From Bacillus glycinifermentans (GTDB lineage Bacteria > Bacillota > Bacilli > Bacillales > Bacillaceae): a stretch of DNA of 64,000 bases. The DNA lies in assembly GCF_001042475.2 (NCBI RefSeq), contig NZ_LECW02000001.1:186001-250000 (forward strand). The letters run 5' to 3'. A model generated the notes under the pieces. It ran no database searches, was not told the DNA's origin, and was given only the letters and a program-made list of their open reading frames with translations. The position numbers and the translations under genes are program-made. Positions 1-10,483 of the stretch are shown in pieces; position 1 is the first letter of the stretch, and each line of letters begins with the position of its first letter.

Positions 1-478
1 CGATGCGCGGACCGAACAGCGTGGCAAGCAGAGTACCGCTGTTACCCGCCCCGGCGATCCCCATGGCAAGACCTTGAAGATGCGGAGGGTACCAGCGGCT
101 CGCCATCGGCAGGGAAGCTGAAAAGCTGGCCCCCGCCACTCCCAGCAAAATGCCGATCATATACAATTCAACAACGGTAGAGCCGAACAGCCATCCCCAC
201 AAGAGAGGAATCATCGTCACGAGCATTCCGCCGACGGCCGTTTTTTTCGGGCCGAAGCGGTCTGTTAAAATGCCTAATACGATGCGGAAAACCGAGCCGG
301 CCAGAGTCGGGATGGCGACGATCAATCCTACCTGGGACGGCGAAAGGTCAAAATCAGCCGTAATATAAACGCCGAGCGCGCCGAGCAAGACCCAAATCAT
401 AAAGCTGACATCGAAATACAAAAAAGATGATAGCAGAGAAGGAGCGTGTCCGCTCTTTCTCAAATCCGCCAATTTCAC
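1..478 (-). CDS. nasA: Nitrate/nitrite transporter NasA, N-terminal part (cut by window edge)
   Basis: About 159 N-terminal residues of a major-facilitator nitrate/nitrite porter (NNP family), which imports nitrate for assimilation. Visible are the first helices, the NNP-like stretch [19 protein letters not shown], the MFS loop motif [12 protein letters not shown] and the family signature [18 protein letters not shown] start at 478 follows a GGGGAG ribosome site; no in-frame ATG lies near. The sequence closely matches B. subtilis NasA as remembered. The gene continues left of base 1. A TnrA-type box lies about 70 bases upstream, in keeping with nitrogen-limitation control of this gene in B. 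subtilis. Confidence 0.85.
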   Translation of the reverse strand, partial: MKLADLRKSGHAPSLLSSFLYFDVSFMIWVLLGALGVYITADFDLSPSQVGLIVAIPTLAGSVFRIVLGILTDRFGPKKTAVGGMLVTMIPLLWGWLFGSTVVELYMIGILLGVAGASFSASLPMASRWYPPHLQGLAMGIAGAGNSGTLLATLFGPRI

Positions 479-548
479 ATGCAACACTCCCCATCGATAA
501 ATTCTTAAAATTTATGATGACAAAATGAACTCGGGTTGGCAGTATTTT

Positions 549-565
549 TGTCAGCTTTACTCACA
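549..565 (-). promoter_or_regulatory. TnrA-type operator upstream of nasA
   Basis: Read on the minus strand the site is TGTGAGTAAAGCTGACA. It keeps the conserved ends TGTNA and TNACA of the 17-base TnrA consensus, with two mismatches in the centre. Its centre lies about 50 bases upstream of a plausible start point near 505, with CATAAA as a possible -10, which is the usual activator position for TnrA. The rest of 479-791 holds no gene I can support; a small hairpin (ATTCCG arms, 650-668) is present. Confidence 0.55.
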
Positions 566-791
566 GATAAAAGTTCGAATTTTTTTAAAATTATCATGGT
601 GGATGGGGGCAAGATCGCTCCCGTCATTTTCTTAGTCATAAATCGTGGTATTCCGCTTGTCACGGAATTACTACAGTCATCAGTGTGCATATTTCGGCCT
701 GGGCGGCTGGAGCCCATCGGCCGATGATGCCCCATGATGGATAGGAAATTGCCCTGATCCTTATTGACAGCCCGGACTAAAAGGTTGATCA

Positions 792-2279
792 CTAACTCGC
801 TTTCTTCTGTATTTGCTGCTGCTGCTTCTTTGGCAAGAAGAATACGACGATCAGTCCGGCTGCTGCGACGAATAGCAGGACGAGGTAAATGCTGTGCAAG
901 CCGGATATCAGACCCTTCCGCATCATTAACAGCATGGATTCGGGAATGTGCCGGGCCGTCTCGGGATTCAGCAGTTTGTTCATGTCGATGTTGTTTGCTC
1001 CTGACGCGTGCGAGGTCATGTAGCTCGCAATGGAGTTATTGAATAGCGTTCCCAGAATCGCGACACCGACCGTTTGGCCGAGCGTCCGCACAAACGTGTT
1101 CGAAGCGGTGGCAGCTCCGCGCATGTTCCAGCCGACAGCCGACTGTACGGATACCGTAAAGGAGGTCATCGAGAAGCCAAAGCCAAATCCAACCGCCAGC
1201 ATCGCCGCGACAAAGAACCAATGCGGTGTGTGAATCGTTGCCATCGCCAGACCGGTGGAACCGATGATCAGAAATACCAAGCCCATCGTAGAAGTATTAC
1301 GCGAACCGAGCTTCAGCATCAGCCGTCCGGCAATGGTCGCCCCGATCGGCCAGCCGATCGACATCGGCGTCAGCGTCAACCCGGAGTTTGTCGCGCCGAT
1401 TCCGAAAATTCCCTGCATCCACATCGGCAAATAAGTCGTGATGCCGATCAAAATCACAGAGATTAAAAAGCTCGCCAGGTTGGAAACGGAAATCTCGCGG
1501 ATGCGAAACAGCTTCAGTGGCAGCATCGGTTCCGGAGACTTTGCTTCGATCCAAATAAAGGCGATGAGCGCGATCGCCGCGATGACCAGCAGGCCGATGA
1601 TCTTCCACGAATTCCACGGATATATTGATCCGGCGCTGATGAAAGCGTATAGAAGGGAAGCCATGCCGATCGTAAACGTAATAGCCCCTAAGTAATCGAT
1701 GTGTTTATTTTTCTTTTCAAAATTCTCTTGTAAGAAGATCCAGATCATAATAATTGAAGCGATGCCAAACGGCAGGTTAAAGTAAAAAATCCAGCGCCAG
1801 GAAATGTTGTCGACCAGCGAGCCGCCCGCCAGCGGTCCAAGAATGCCGGATATGCCCCAGATGGCGCTGAACAACCCTTGAATTTTGGCGCGTTCTTCAA
1901 ACGAATAAATGTCGCCGATAATGGTAAAGGTCGTCGGCAAAACCGCTCCTGCCCCGATGCCCTGCAAAGCACGGAAACAAATCAATTCGGTCATCGTATG
2001 CGCCGCGCCTGACATCATTGAGCCGATCAAAAAGATGATCGTCCCAATGGTAAATATGTTCTTGCGTCCGTACAAATCTGCGAGCTTGCCATATATCGGC
2101 GTCGTGATCGCAGATGTCAGCAAATAGGCGGCAAACACCCAACTGATCAACTTGATGCCGCCCAAGTCGCTCACGATGGTCGGCATCGCCGTACTGACGA
2201 TCGTTCCCTCGATTGCCGCCAAAAAAGTGGCGACCATCAATGCAATCGTCACATTGCGTCTTTTTGTTTTTTGATTCAT
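792..2279 (-). CDS. MFS drug efflux transporter, DHA2 (14-helix) family
   Basis: A 495-residue multidrug exporter of the EmrB/QacA type, predicted to extrude toxic compounds using the proton gradient. The motif GKLADLYGRKN between helices 2 and 3, GIGAGAVLPTTFTIIGD in helix 4-5 and the antiporter-type motif GPLAGGSLVDNISWRWIF are readable, and about 14 hydrophobic segments can be counted. The frame stays open upstream to 2465, but the start MNQKTKRR at 2279 is preferred because GGAGGG sits just before it and the first helix follows directly. The sequence resembles B. subtilis YusP/MdtP more than the Mdr/Bmr3 type. No regulator gene is adjacent. Confidence 0.8.
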   Translation of the reverse strand: MNQKTKRRNVTIALMVATFLAAIEGTIVSTAMPTIVSDLGGIKLISWVFAAYLLTSAITTPIYGKLADLYGRKNIFTIGTIIFLIGSMMSGAAHTMTELICFRALQGIGAGAVLPTTFTIIGDIYSFEERAKIQGLFSAIWGISGILGPLAGGSLVDNISWRWIFYFNLPFGIASIIMIWIFLQENFEKKNKHIDYLGAITFTIGMASLLYAFISAGSIYPWNSWKIIGLLVIAAIALIAFIWIEAKSPEPMLPLKLFRIREISVSNLASFLISVILIGITTYLPMWMQGIFGIGATNSGLTLTPMSIGWPIGATIAGRLMLKLGSRNTSTMGLVFLIIGSTGLAMATIHTPHWFFVAAMLAVGFGFGFSMTSFTVSVQSAVGWNMRGAATASNTFVRTLGQTVGVAILGTLFNNSIASYMTSHASGANNIDMNKLLNPETARHIPESMLLMMRKGLISGLHSIYLVLLFVAAAGLIVVFFLPKKQQQQIQKKAS

Positions 2280-2651
2280 ATCATACCCTCCGCGTGTTTC
2301 TATCGCATTCCAATCTGATTTTGCCGTTGGAACGAATGTATTTGGTAATAGAATGTAGAAAGCTGAGCCCTTCAGCAAAAATGTGCAACGAAAATAATAT
2401 ATCACAGGCATGTCTAACCATGTGGTTTTTTGAATGAGAAAACTTTCCGGCTTCATGCTGCTCAACTGCCTGGTCTAGTACAAAACAGCCTCTTCATTCA
2501 TCGTGTGGATATTCATGGATGGGTAGTAAGATTTTTGGGCAAAATAATGAACGCAAAAGGTAATTTTTCCAGAAAATGTTTAAGTTCAAGGAGAAAATGA
2601 GTGGAGACACAAAAAAGACAAAAATAAAAATGCATAAGTCTTGAAAAACTA

Positions 2652-2690
2652 TGTGAAGTATTGCACAATGTAAATGTGAAATACTTCACA
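2652..2690. promoter_or_regulatory. Two tandem Rex-type operators upstream of ldh
   Basis: TGTGAAGTATTGCACA (2652-2667) and the perfect palindrome TGTGAAATACTTCACA (2675-2690) match the Rex consensus TTGTGAAnnnnTTCACAA. Their centres are 23 bases apart, about two helical turns. Rex senses the NADH/NAD+ ratio and represses fermentation genes when NADH is low. TTGAAA at 2641 is a possible -35. Apart from this the interval 2280-2731 holds no gene I can support. Confidence 0.8.
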
Positions 2691-2728
2691 AACAACTTAG
2701 AATTCAAACTAACGGCAAAGGATGATGA

Positions 2729-3682
<954 letters not shown>

Positions 3683-3713
3683 CTAAAAAAGACATAGAAG
3701 AGGGCTGATGACG

Positions 3714-5336
3714 ATGTGGCAGCAGGTTTACGATCCGTTTGGGAATCAGTATATCAGCGCTTTAGTTGCAATCCTGCCGATTTTATTCTTTCTGTTGGCG
3801 CTGACCGTGTTTAAAATGAAAGGAATTCTCGCAGCATTTTTAACCCTTGCGGTCAGCTTTATTGTAGCGGTGTTCTGTTTTCATATGCCGGTAGCCAAAG
3901 CGATTTCCGCCGTTTTTCTCGGAATCGCAAGCGGGCTGTGGCCGATCGGATATATCGTGCTGATGGCTGTTTGGCTTTATAAGATTTCTGTCAAAACGGG
4001 AAAATTTAAAGTCATCAGGGCGAGCATTGCCGGCATTTCATCCGATCAGCGGCTTCAGCTGCTTTTGATCGGGTTCAGCTTTAACGCTTTTTTGGAAGGA
4101 GCCGCGGGCTTCGGAGTGCCGATCGCAATCAGTGCGGTCCTGCTCGTGGAGCTCGGTTTTAAAACGTTGAAAGCGGCCTCTCTCTGTTTAATCGCAAACG
4201 CGGCATCAGGCGCGTTCGGAGCGATCGGCATACCGGTCATTACGGGGGCGCAGATGGGGGATTTGACCCCTCTCGAACTTTCCGGCACACTCGCCTGGAT
4301 GCTTCCGGGGATCACATTTTTCATCCCGTTCCTGCTCGTTTTCATTTTGGACGGGCTCAAGGGCATTAAAGAAACGCTGCCCGCCCTCCTCGTTGTAAGC
4401 GGGAGCTATACGGCGGTGCAGACGTTTACAATGATTGTGCTCGGCCCTGAGCTGGCCAATATTTTGGCGGCATTAATCAGCATGGGAGCTCTCGCACTGT
4501 TCCTGAGAAAATGGCAGCCGAGCCGGATCTACAGGGAAGACGGGAACGAACAGGAGTCCGCTGTCAAATACAGCTGGGGAGAGGTGGCAAAAGCCTGGTC
4601 TCCGTTTTACATCCTTACTGGCGTCATTGCCCTGTGGAGCCTTCCCGCTTTTAAAGCGCTGTTTCAAGAGGGCGGCTTGCTCAAGCAGACAACGGTTTTA
4701 TTAAAGATGCCTTTTCTGCATCAGGAAATTCTGAAAACCCCGCCGATTGCAGCGCAGGCGGCACCGCTTGATGCCGTGCTGAAGCTTGACTTGATTTCCG
4801 CGACGGGCACCGCCATTCTGCTCGCGGTGATCATCACGATTTTGTTCAGCCGAAACATCAATTTCCGGGGCGGGCTGTCCTGCCTGAAGGAAACAGGCCG
4901 GGAATTGTGGCTGCCGATTATTACAATCTGCTTTGTTATGGGGTTTGCCAACCTGGCTAACTACGCGGGGCTAAGCTCTTCGATCGGATTGGCTCTTGCA
5001 AAAGCGGGGGATGTTTTCCCGTTCGTCAGTCCCGTACTGGGCTGGATCGGCGTTTTCATCACCGGATCGGTTGTCAGCAATAACGCTCTGTTCGGCCATT
5101 TGCAGGCAGTCACAGGAGCTCAGATCGGTACGAGTTCGGCGCTTCTCCTTGCCGCAAATACGGCCGGCGGGGTGATGGCGAAGCTCATTTCCCCGCAGTC
5201 GATTGCGATTGCAGCTGCGGCGGTTCAAGAGGCCGGCCGGGAATCAAAACTGTTCAGCCAAACGGTAAAATACAGTCTCGTTCTGCTTCTCATCATCTGT
5301 ATTTGGACGTTTGTGCTGTCAAAGCTCGGATTATAG
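3714..5336 (+). CDS. lctP: L-lactate permease
   Basis: A 540-residue membrane protein of the lactate permease (LctP) family with about 12-14 hydrophobic helices, moving lactate with protons across the membrane. Conserved stretches include [18 protein letters not shown] and [15 protein letters not shown]. Of two in-frame ATGs (3708 and 3714) the second is preferred: GAGGG ends at 3704, giving 9 bases of spacing, and the protein then begins [13 protein letters not shown] as in B. subtilis LctP. It is co-transcribed with ldh and followed by a strong terminator, so the pair forms a self-contained lactate production and export unit. Confidence 0.93.
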   Translation: MWQQVYDPFGNQYISALVAILPILFFLLALTVFKMKGILAAFLTLAVSFIVAVFCFHMPVAKAISAVFLGIASGLWPIGYIVLMAVWLYKISVKTGKFKVIRASIAGISSDQRLQLLLIGFSFNAFLEGAAGFGVPIAISAVLLVELGFKTLKAASLCLIANAASGAFGAIGIPVITGAQMGDLTPLELSGTLAWMLPGITFFIPFLLVFILDGLKGIKETLPALLVVSGSYTAVQTFTMIVLGPELANILAALISMGALALFLRKWQPSRIYREDGNEQESAVKYSWGEVAKAWSPFYILTGVIALWSLPAFKALFQEGGLLKQTTVLLKMPFLHQEILKTPPIAAQAAPLDAVLKLDLISATGTAILLAVIITILFSRNINFRGGLSCLKETGRELWLPIITICFVMGFANLANYAGLSSSIGLALAKAGDVFPFVSPVLGWIGVFITGSVVSNNALFGHLQAVTGAQIGTSSALLLAANTAGGVMAKLISPQSIAIAAAAVQEAGRESKLFSQTVKYSLVLLLIICIWTFVLSKLGL

Positions 5337-5337
5337 G

Positions 5338-5377
5338 AAAAAAGCCTTTTCCTAAAAACTTGGGAAAAGGCTTTTTG
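5338..5377 (+). terminator. Rho-independent terminator of ldh-lctP
   Basis: AAAAAGCCTTTTCC and GGAAAAGGCTTTTT form a long stem around a short loop, ending in a T run just after the lctP stop codon. Confidence 0.9.
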
Positions 5378-5442
5378 ATGTGTTCTAACCGTTCCTCTTT
5401 TTGAATACATTGTACAAGTTATCGCGAAGGGGGAAGCGCGGT

Positions 5443-6084
5443 ATGTTGAACATTTTTCTCAGCTATGTGTTTTTAGGGCTGTCTCTGGCCGCGCCGGTCG
5501 GCCCGGTCAATGCGGCGCAGATCGACAGGGGCATGAAAGGCGGTTTTTTCCATGCCTGGCTTTTCGGTCTAGGAGCCGTGACGGCCGACGTTTTGTACAT
5601 GGCGCTGATTTACTTTGGCGTTGCTCAGTTTTTAACGGCGCCATTTTTAAAAACGTTTTTATGGCTGTTCGGTTTTTTTGTTTTAACCTATACGGGAATC
5701 GAGAGCCTGGCCAAAGCAAAGGAAGTCTCGCTCATGAGAGGCAGGAGGGAGAAAGAATCCTACCGTAAATCGTTCTTATCCGGGCTGGTTATTTCGCTTT
5801 CAAATCCTCTCAGCATTATGTTTTGGCTCGGCATTTACGGTAGCATCCTGGCGAAGACGATTGAGACATATGCTTCATATCAGCTCCTGTTGTGCAGCTC
5901 GGGCATTTTGATCGGCCTTTTTTTATGGGACCTGGCCATGTCTTTTGTGGCGGGGACATTCAGAACGTATTTAAGCCCGAGAATGATTCTGGTGACATCG
6001 TGGATCGCGGGCATTACGTTAATCGTCTTCGGCCTATATTTCGGCTTCCAGGGAATTCATGAACTGATTCGCCCGGCCCGCTGA
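5443..6084 (+). CDS. ycgF: LysE/RhtB-family amino acid exporter
   Basis: A 213-residue membrane protein of the LysE/RhtB translocator family, which exports amino acids or similar solutes. The hallmark GLSLAAPVGPVNAAQIDRG lies in helix 1, with about six hydrophobic helices overall and the conserved SNPLSIMFWLG in the second half. The frame is open from 5401, but ATG 5443 is preferred because GAAGGGGGAAG precedes it and the first helix then starts directly. Length and position fit B. subtilis YcgF. It converges on the permease gene ycgH with only three bases between the stop codons. Confidence 0.82.
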   Translation: MLNIFLSYVFLGLSLAAPVGPVNAAQIDRGMKGGFFHAWLFGLGAVTADVLYMALIYFGVAQFLTAPFLKTFLWLFGFFVLTYTGIESLAKAKEVSLMRGRREKESYRKSFLSGLVISLSNPLSIMFWLGIYGSILAKTIETYASYQLLLCSSGILIGLFLWDLAMSFVAGTFRTYLSPRMILVTSWIAGITLIVFGLYFGFQGIHELIRPAR

Positions 6085-6114
6085 CCGTCAGCGCGTGCGG
6101 GCCCTTTTTCTTTT
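6075..6114 (+). terminator. Terminator overlapping the ends of ycgF and ycgH
   Basis: GGCCCGC (6075-6081) pairs with GCGGGCC (6097-6103) and is followed by TTTTTCTTTT. The hairpin includes the ycgF stop codon and its T run reads into the last codons of the convergent gene. Confidence 0.7.
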
Positions 6115-7395
6115 CAGCAGCAACGTCACGATGGCGATGATGGCGAGAAACAGCAGGCTGACGAAAAAGCCCGGTCTGCTGTTTTTCTCAAATAGTGTGC
6201 CTGATACGGCGAATAAAATCAGGATGAACGCCGCTATAATCTGAATGTTTCCTTTCAGCTCCGGTTTTGTCAGCTTTTTGCTTGAGCACAGGATAAATAT
6301 CCAATTGTAAAGCAGCATTAAGCTGGCTGCCGTTGTCATATGCTCGTACAGCTGCTTTGGAAGCAAGAGAGACAGAACGATCGAAGCTGCGAGGACGAGG
6401 ACGGTCAGCCCGAGCGCCGGCCACGACACTTTCGCTTTTTCTTTTTTTGAAAAGCAGGCCGGCGCATCGCCGTTTTTCGCCATCGTTCCCATCAGTGTCG
6501 TCACCGCGAATAGGGAAGCTGTCAAAGTTGAGAATCCCGCGATGATGAAAATTCCGTTAAAAATATCCATGATCACATCCAGATGGAACGGCTTAAGAGA
6601 AGTAATAAACGGGCTGTTCTCTTCATTAAACGCGCCGATTGGAATCAGGAGCATGGCAAGCCCGATAGAGACGACATAAATCAAAGCAAGCGTGGCCAGC
6701 ATCAGACTGCCCGATTTGCCCGATTCTTTCGGATCCTTTAAATGGATCGCCATCAGCCCCATCACCTCGATGCCGCCATAGGCATAAAACGTATAAATCA
6801 AGCCTGTCCAAAGCCCCATGAAGCCAAACGGAAACAATTCATGAAAACGGTCGGGAAGCTGTGCATCGGGTGTTTCTCCGGGAAGCATTCCGCATAAGGC
6901 AAGGACTGCAATGATGATAAACATGACAATCGCCGCCGTTTTCAGGGCGGCCAGCATGTGTTCCGTTTTTTCAAAGCTGCTCCGTCCCGTGAAAATGATA
7001 ATCAGCCCGAGAATCGCGTAGATGGAGGCAAACACCCACATCGGAATTTGTTCAAACCAATGGCGCGTAAAAAGCGAGATCGCGGTTAATTGGCTCCCGA
7101 TAATCAGCATTTCGGATGACCAGTACACCCAGCCGTTGCTGAAACCGGCCCAGTCGCCAAACGCCTCCCTGGCATAGGAGCAAAAAGATCCTTCCACAGG
7201 ATGGTCGGCCGTGAGCTTGGCGAGCTGCTGAAAAACGAGAAACGTTCCGAGTGCAGCGAGAAGAAAAGCGGCTAATACGGAAAAACCGCTTTTCTTAATG
7301 GCGATGCTTGATCCTAGAAAAAATCCCGTTCCAATCGTGCAGCCGACACCGATCATTGACAGCTGCCACCATTTTAAATTTCCTTGTTTTTTCAT
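6088..7395 (-). CDS. ycgH: APC-superfamily amino acid permease
   Basis: A 435-residue amino acid/polyamine/organocation transporter with about 12 helices. The family's helix-1 motif appears as GVGCTIGTGFFLGSSIAIKK, followed by the glycine- and glutamate-bearing EGSFCSYAREAFGDWAGF region. The substrate cannot be read from sequence. ATG 7395 lies after AGAGGGG. Position and length match B. subtilis YcgH. It is transcribed away from nadE across an intergenic region with a symmetrical element that could serve both promoters. Confidence 0.82.
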   Translation of the reverse strand: MKKQGNLKWWQLSMIGVGCTIGTGFFLGSSIAIKKSGFSVLAAFLLAALGTFLVFQQLAKLTADHPVEGSFCSYAREAFGDWAGFSNGWVYWSSEMLIIGSQLTAISLFTRHWFEQIPMWVFASIYAILGLIIIFTGRSSFEKTEHMLAALKTAAIVMFIIIAVLALCGMLPGETPDAQLPDRFHELFPFGFMGLWTGLIYTFYAYGGIEVMGLMAIHLKDPKESGKSGSLMLATLALIYVVSIGLAMLLIPIGAFNEENSPFITSLKPFHLDVIMDIFNGIFIIAGFSTLTASLFAVTTLMGTMAKNGDAPACFSKKEKAKVSWPALGLTVLVLAASIVLSLLLPKQLYEHMTTAASLMLLYNWIFILCSSKKLTKPELKGNIQIIAAFILILFAVSGTLFEKNSRPGFFVSLLFLAIIAIVTLLLKRKRARTR

Positions 7396-7479
7396 CGCTT
7401 CAACCCCTCTAATCTAATCGTTATTGTGTCTTCAAGCGGATTTTTATTCTTTTGAAAGAAGCGTGTATGCTCCTTCATG

Positions 7480-7510
7480 TTCACTTTAAAACTATAATTG
7501 TGCTATAGTT
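7480..7510 (+). promoter_or_regulatory. Likely nadE promoter with inverted repeat over the -10
   Basis: TTCACT (7480-7485) and TATAGT (7504-7509) are 18 bases apart, and TG at 7501-7502 gives an extended -10. AACTATA (7490-7496) and TATAGTT (7504-7510) form a perfect inverted repeat whose right arm covers the -10. Confidence 0.45.
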
Positions 7511-7574
7511 AAATAAGATTTGAATCAAACGGCTCATTCAGTCAAAGGACCATAATAATCAGGAGGAATGACCG

Positions 7575-8393
7575 ATGACTTTGCAGGAAAAGATTATGAA
7601 AGAACTGAACGTAAAACCTTCCATTGATCCGAAACAGGAAATTGAAAAAAGGGTCGGATTTTTAAAAAGCTATATGAAAAAAACAGGAGCAAAAGGTTTT
7701 GTTTTAGGCATCAGCGGAGGACAGGATTCCTCGCTTGCCGGGAGACTCGCCCAGCTTGCAGTGGAAGAATTGAGAGCTGAAGGCACGGAAGCGGAATTCA
7801 TCGCGGTTCGGCTTCCGCACGGCGTCCAGCAGGATGAAGATGACGCCCAGCTTGCCCTTCGATTTATCAAGCCTGACAAATCGCTTGCTTTTGACATTGC
7901 ACCGACGGTGAGCTCGTTTGTTTCCCAGTTCCGCGATGTGACGGGCGAGACGCTTGCAGATTTTCATAAAGGCAATGTAAAGGCAAGGGTGCGGATGATT
8001 GCCCAGTATGCAATCGGCGGCCAAAACGGATTATTGGTGATCGGAACGGACCATGCGGCAGAAGCAGTCACGGGCTTTTTCACCAAATATGGCGACGGCG
8101 GTGCCGATCTTTTGCCACTGACAGGGCTGACAAAGCGCCAAGGCCGGAGCCTGCTCGAGGAGCTCGGCGCACCGGAGCGGCTCTATACGAAATCGCCGAC
8201 GGCGGATTTGCTTGATGAAAAACCTCAGCAGGCTGACGAAACAGAGCTCGGGCTCACCTACGAAGATATCGACGACTACCTTGAAGGGAAAACCGTATCA
8301 AGCGATGTGGCCGAAGCGATTGAAAAACGCTACAAATCGTCAGAGCACAAACGCCAGGTGCCTGCTTCAATGTTTGACGACTGGTGGAAATAA
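7575..8393 (+). CDS. nadE: Ammonia-dependent NAD+ synthetase
   Basis: A 272-residue NAD synthetase that amidates deamido-NAD+ to NAD+ with ammonia and ATP, the last step of NAD synthesis. The PP-loop ATP-binding motif GISGGQDSS is at 45-53 and [20 protein letters not shown] follows in the second half. It has no glutaminase domain, so it is the ammonia-using form; length matches the B. subtilis enzyme (OutB). ATG 7575 follows AGGAGGA at good spacing. It is a single-gene unit with its own promoter candidate and terminator. Confidence 0.97.
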   Translation: MTLQEKIMKELNVKPSIDPKQEIEKRVGFLKSYMKKTGAKGFVLGISGGQDSSLAGRLAQLAVEELRAEGTEAEFIAVRLPHGVQQDEDDAQLALRFIKPDKSLAFDIAPTVSSFVSQFRDVTGETLADFHKGNVKARVRMIAQYAIGGQNGLLVIGTDHAAEAVTGFFTKYGDGGADLLPLTGLTKRQGRSLLEELGAPERLYTKSPTADLLDEKPQQADETELGLTYEDIDDYLEGKTVSSDVAEAIEKRYKSSEHKRQVPASMFDDWWK

Positions 8394-8399
8394 AGAAGG

Positions 8400-8429
8400 A
8401 AAGAGGCTGTAATGAACTCAGCCTCTTTT
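8400..8429 (+). terminator. Terminator of nadE
   Basis: AAAGAGGCTG (8400-8409) pairs with CAGCCTCTTT (8419-8428) across a 9-base loop and runs into Ts. Confidence 0.85.
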
Positions 8430-8537
8430 GTATATTCAGTTTCTGTCCCGGGCTTCTTCTATTTCATTAAAATCAGATTTGTCATATACTGAATATAATT
8501 GTTGATTCCTTTAGACGAGGAGGAGTAAAGCCTGGAG

Positions 8538-9095
8538 ATGAATGTCAAAAGATCCACCCCTGTGGGAGAAAAAAACATCGTGCTGATCGGATTTATGGGC
8601 GTCGGCAAAACGACGATCGGCAAGCTGGCGGCCAAAAAACTGTGCCGCGATTTTATTGATATTGACCAAGAAATTGAAAAAGACTTTCAGATGAGCATTC
8701 CCGAGATGTTTAATCAAAAAGGGGAGGCGTTTTTTCGGAAGACGGAAAAAGAATATATTGTTCAAATGTGTGAACATAAAAAGAGCAAAATCGTCTCTCT
8801 CGGCGGCGGCTCTTTTCTGCAGGAGGAAATTAGAAAGAAATGCCTTGAACACTGCTTCGTCATTTTCCTTGATTTAACATGGGAGAATTGGAAGCAGCGG
8901 ATAGATTTGCTGCTTGAAAACAGGCCGATTCTTCACAACCGCTCAATCGAACAAGTAAAACAGCTGTTCAATGAAAGAAAGAGCATTTATGCCTTTCACC
9001 ACTTAAGAATTGAAACAGATAATCTTTCCGCCGAAGAAGTCGCCGACTGTATTGCAGACACGCTGAAGCCGGACAGTGAGCTTTATCAGCCTTAA
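8538..9095 (+). CDS. aroK: Shikimate kinase
   Basis: A 185-residue shikimate kinase, fifth step of the shikimate pathway to aromatic amino acids. The Walker A motif GFMGVGKTT is at 18-26, the shikimate-binding DFIDIDQEIEK follows near 38-48, and SLGGGSF provides the glycine triplet that contacts shikimate. ATG 8538 is preceded by AGGAGGAG at a slightly long distance. Length and neighbours fit B. subtilis AroK, although tmrB, which sits between nadE and aroK there, is absent here. Confidence 0.95.
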   Translation: MNVKRSTPVGEKNIVLIGFMGVGKTTIGKLAAKKLCRDFIDIDQEIEKDFQMSIPEMFNQKGEAFFRKTEKEYIVQMCEHKKSKIVSLGGGSFLQEEIRKKCLEHCFVIFLDLTWENWKQRIDLLLENRPILHNRSIEQVKQLFNERKSIYAFHHLRIETDNLSAEEVADCIADTLKPDSELYQP

Positions 9096-9219
9096 ACAAA
9101 CGTTTAATTAAGCCTCGGTTTTCTGCCAAAAATGTTTCAGGCGTATATTGAAAAGTTTAGCTGCCGAAAGGGCGCATATCATCGGTGCACAAGCTGTAGA
9201 GATGTATATTAAATTGTTG

Positions 9220-9269
9220 AAAAAGGATAGATGAACAGGCGGGAAAATCTGTTTTCATCTATCCTTTTT
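9220..9269 (+). terminator. Strong stem-loop terminator with no intact gene before it
   Basis: AAAAAGGATAGATGAA (9220-9235) is perfectly complementary to TTCATCTATCCTTTTT (9254-9269). A short open frame ends inside the left arm (TGA 9232-9234) and its last residues, AVEMYIKLLKKDR, look like a protein C-terminus, so this may be the terminator of a gene since lost. Confidence 0.7.
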
Positions 9270-9338
9270 AACAACATATGGAGTATCGCAACCGTATTTT
9301 TGACAATTCATTAACTGCCCCTTTAGTGCGGAGATTTT

Positions 9339-9586
9339 TTACTTTTCAATTTGCTCGATTACAATGTTGGGGCAATTAATTTCAGACATCAATTCATCTA
9401 AACTTTTACCTCAACAGTAAGAAAAGCATTTTCATTTTTGCCGGGACTATGTTTTACTACCTTAGACAATATCTTATGAATAATTTTAGATAAACCAACC
9501 GTCCTGCCGGAACTGAGTAATGCTGTACGTATTAAAGGCGCTATTTGAAATGAGGGACGAATCACTTTAGTGGCCGGAAACTCCGC
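9339..9586 (-). pseudogene. Frameshifted C-terminal remnant of an unrecognised gene
   Basis: Read on the minus strand, an open frame from 9586 gives protein-like sequence (for example FQIAPLIRTALLSSGRTVG, then SKIIHKILSKVVKHSPGKN) until a stop near 9405. Adding one A to the run of four As at the break joins it to a second frame, SLDELMSEINCPNIVIEQIEK, which ends at TAA 9339-9341. No start codon or N-terminal part remains. I do not recognise the family. The two segments joined by one base, and the lack of other coding signal between aroK and ycgL, argue for a decayed gene; a chance open frame remains possible. Confidence 0.35.
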
Positions 9587-9704
9587 TCATGTAATCGCGA
9601 GTAAAAGTTCTAAATAGAAATCAATTGTCAAAGAAGTCGTTTATTCATCTCTGCGGTCTTATAATAAATGTAACAAGAAAACATGGACGGGCGGTGCACA
9701 TATC

Positions 9705-10475
9705 TTGAAACAGCGAATTCAAGAAGAACTGAAAAACATTGAAGCTACATACGGCGTCAAAATCCTTTATGCAGTAGAATCCGGAAGCAGGGCCTGGGGG
9801 TTTCCGTCGCAAGACAGCGATTATGACGTCAGATTTATTTATGTTCATCAAAAGGATTGGTATCTTTCCATAGACGAAAAGCGCGATGTCATCGAGCTGC
9901 CGATTAATGATTTGCTCGATATCAGCGGCTGGGAACTGACAAAAACCTTAAGACTATTCCGGAAATCTAACCCCCCGCTGCTTGAATGGCTGTCTTCAGG
10001 AATGGTCTATTATGAAGCTTATTCTTTAGCGGAAAACATGAGGAAGCTTAAGTTGAGGGCTTTTTCGCCGGTATCCTGCATGTATCATTATTTAAATATG
10101 GCTTCAGGAAACTTCCGCCACTATCTGGAGAGGGAACAGGTTAAGGTCAAAAAGTATTTTTACGTTCTTCGCCCCATTCTGGCATGCCGGTGGATTGAGA
10201 ATCATCAAACGGTTCCGCCGATTGAGTTTCCGGTGCTGCTTGAGGAGCTCGTTGAAGATGGACCGCTTAAAACGGAAATCGGCTATTTGCTTGACAGAAA
10301 AAAGAAGGGGGAGGAATTTCTTCTTGAGCCTAAAAACCCCATCATTCACGATTTCATTGAGAAAGAACTTGAGAGGCTGAAGCCGGCGGCAAAGTCGTTT
10401 AAAATCAGCCGTGAAGACTTGACACCCGAGCTTGACAAGCTGTTCAGAGAAACGCTTGACGAGGTGTGGGCATAA
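9705..10475 (+). CDS. ycgL: Predicted nucleotidyltransferase YcgL
   Basis: A 256-residue protein of the predicted nucleotidyltransferase superfamily (YcgL/RlaP type). The signature GSRAWGFPSQDSDYDVRF is near 27-44: the GS dipeptide followed by a DxD metal-binding pair, as in polymerase-beta-fold nucleotidyltransferases. Its substrate is unknown. The start is TTG 9705; the nearby ATG 9683 and GTG 9694 are out of frame and the ribosome site (GGGCGG) is weak. Length and position agree with B. subtilis YcgL. It stands alone and ends at a clear terminator. Confidence 0.8.
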   Translation: MKQRIQEELKNIEATYGVKILYAVESGSRAWGFPSQDSDYDVRFIYVHQKDWYLSIDEKRDVIELPINDLLDISGWELTKTLRLFRKSNPPLLEWLSSGMVYYEAYSLAENMRKLKLRAFSPVSCMYHYLNMASGNFRHYLEREQVKVKKYFYVLRPILACRWIENHQTVPPIEFPVLLEELVEDGPLKTEIGYLLDRKKKGEEFLLEPKNPIIHDFIEKELERLKPAAKSFKISREDLTPELDKLFRETLDEVWA

Positions 10476-10483
10476 TATATATT

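Noticed and set aside
2280..2465. N-terminal extension of the MFS exporter by 62 residues
   Set aside because: The extension has no ribosome site, does not look like MFS sequence, and a well-placed start with GGAGGG exists at 2279.
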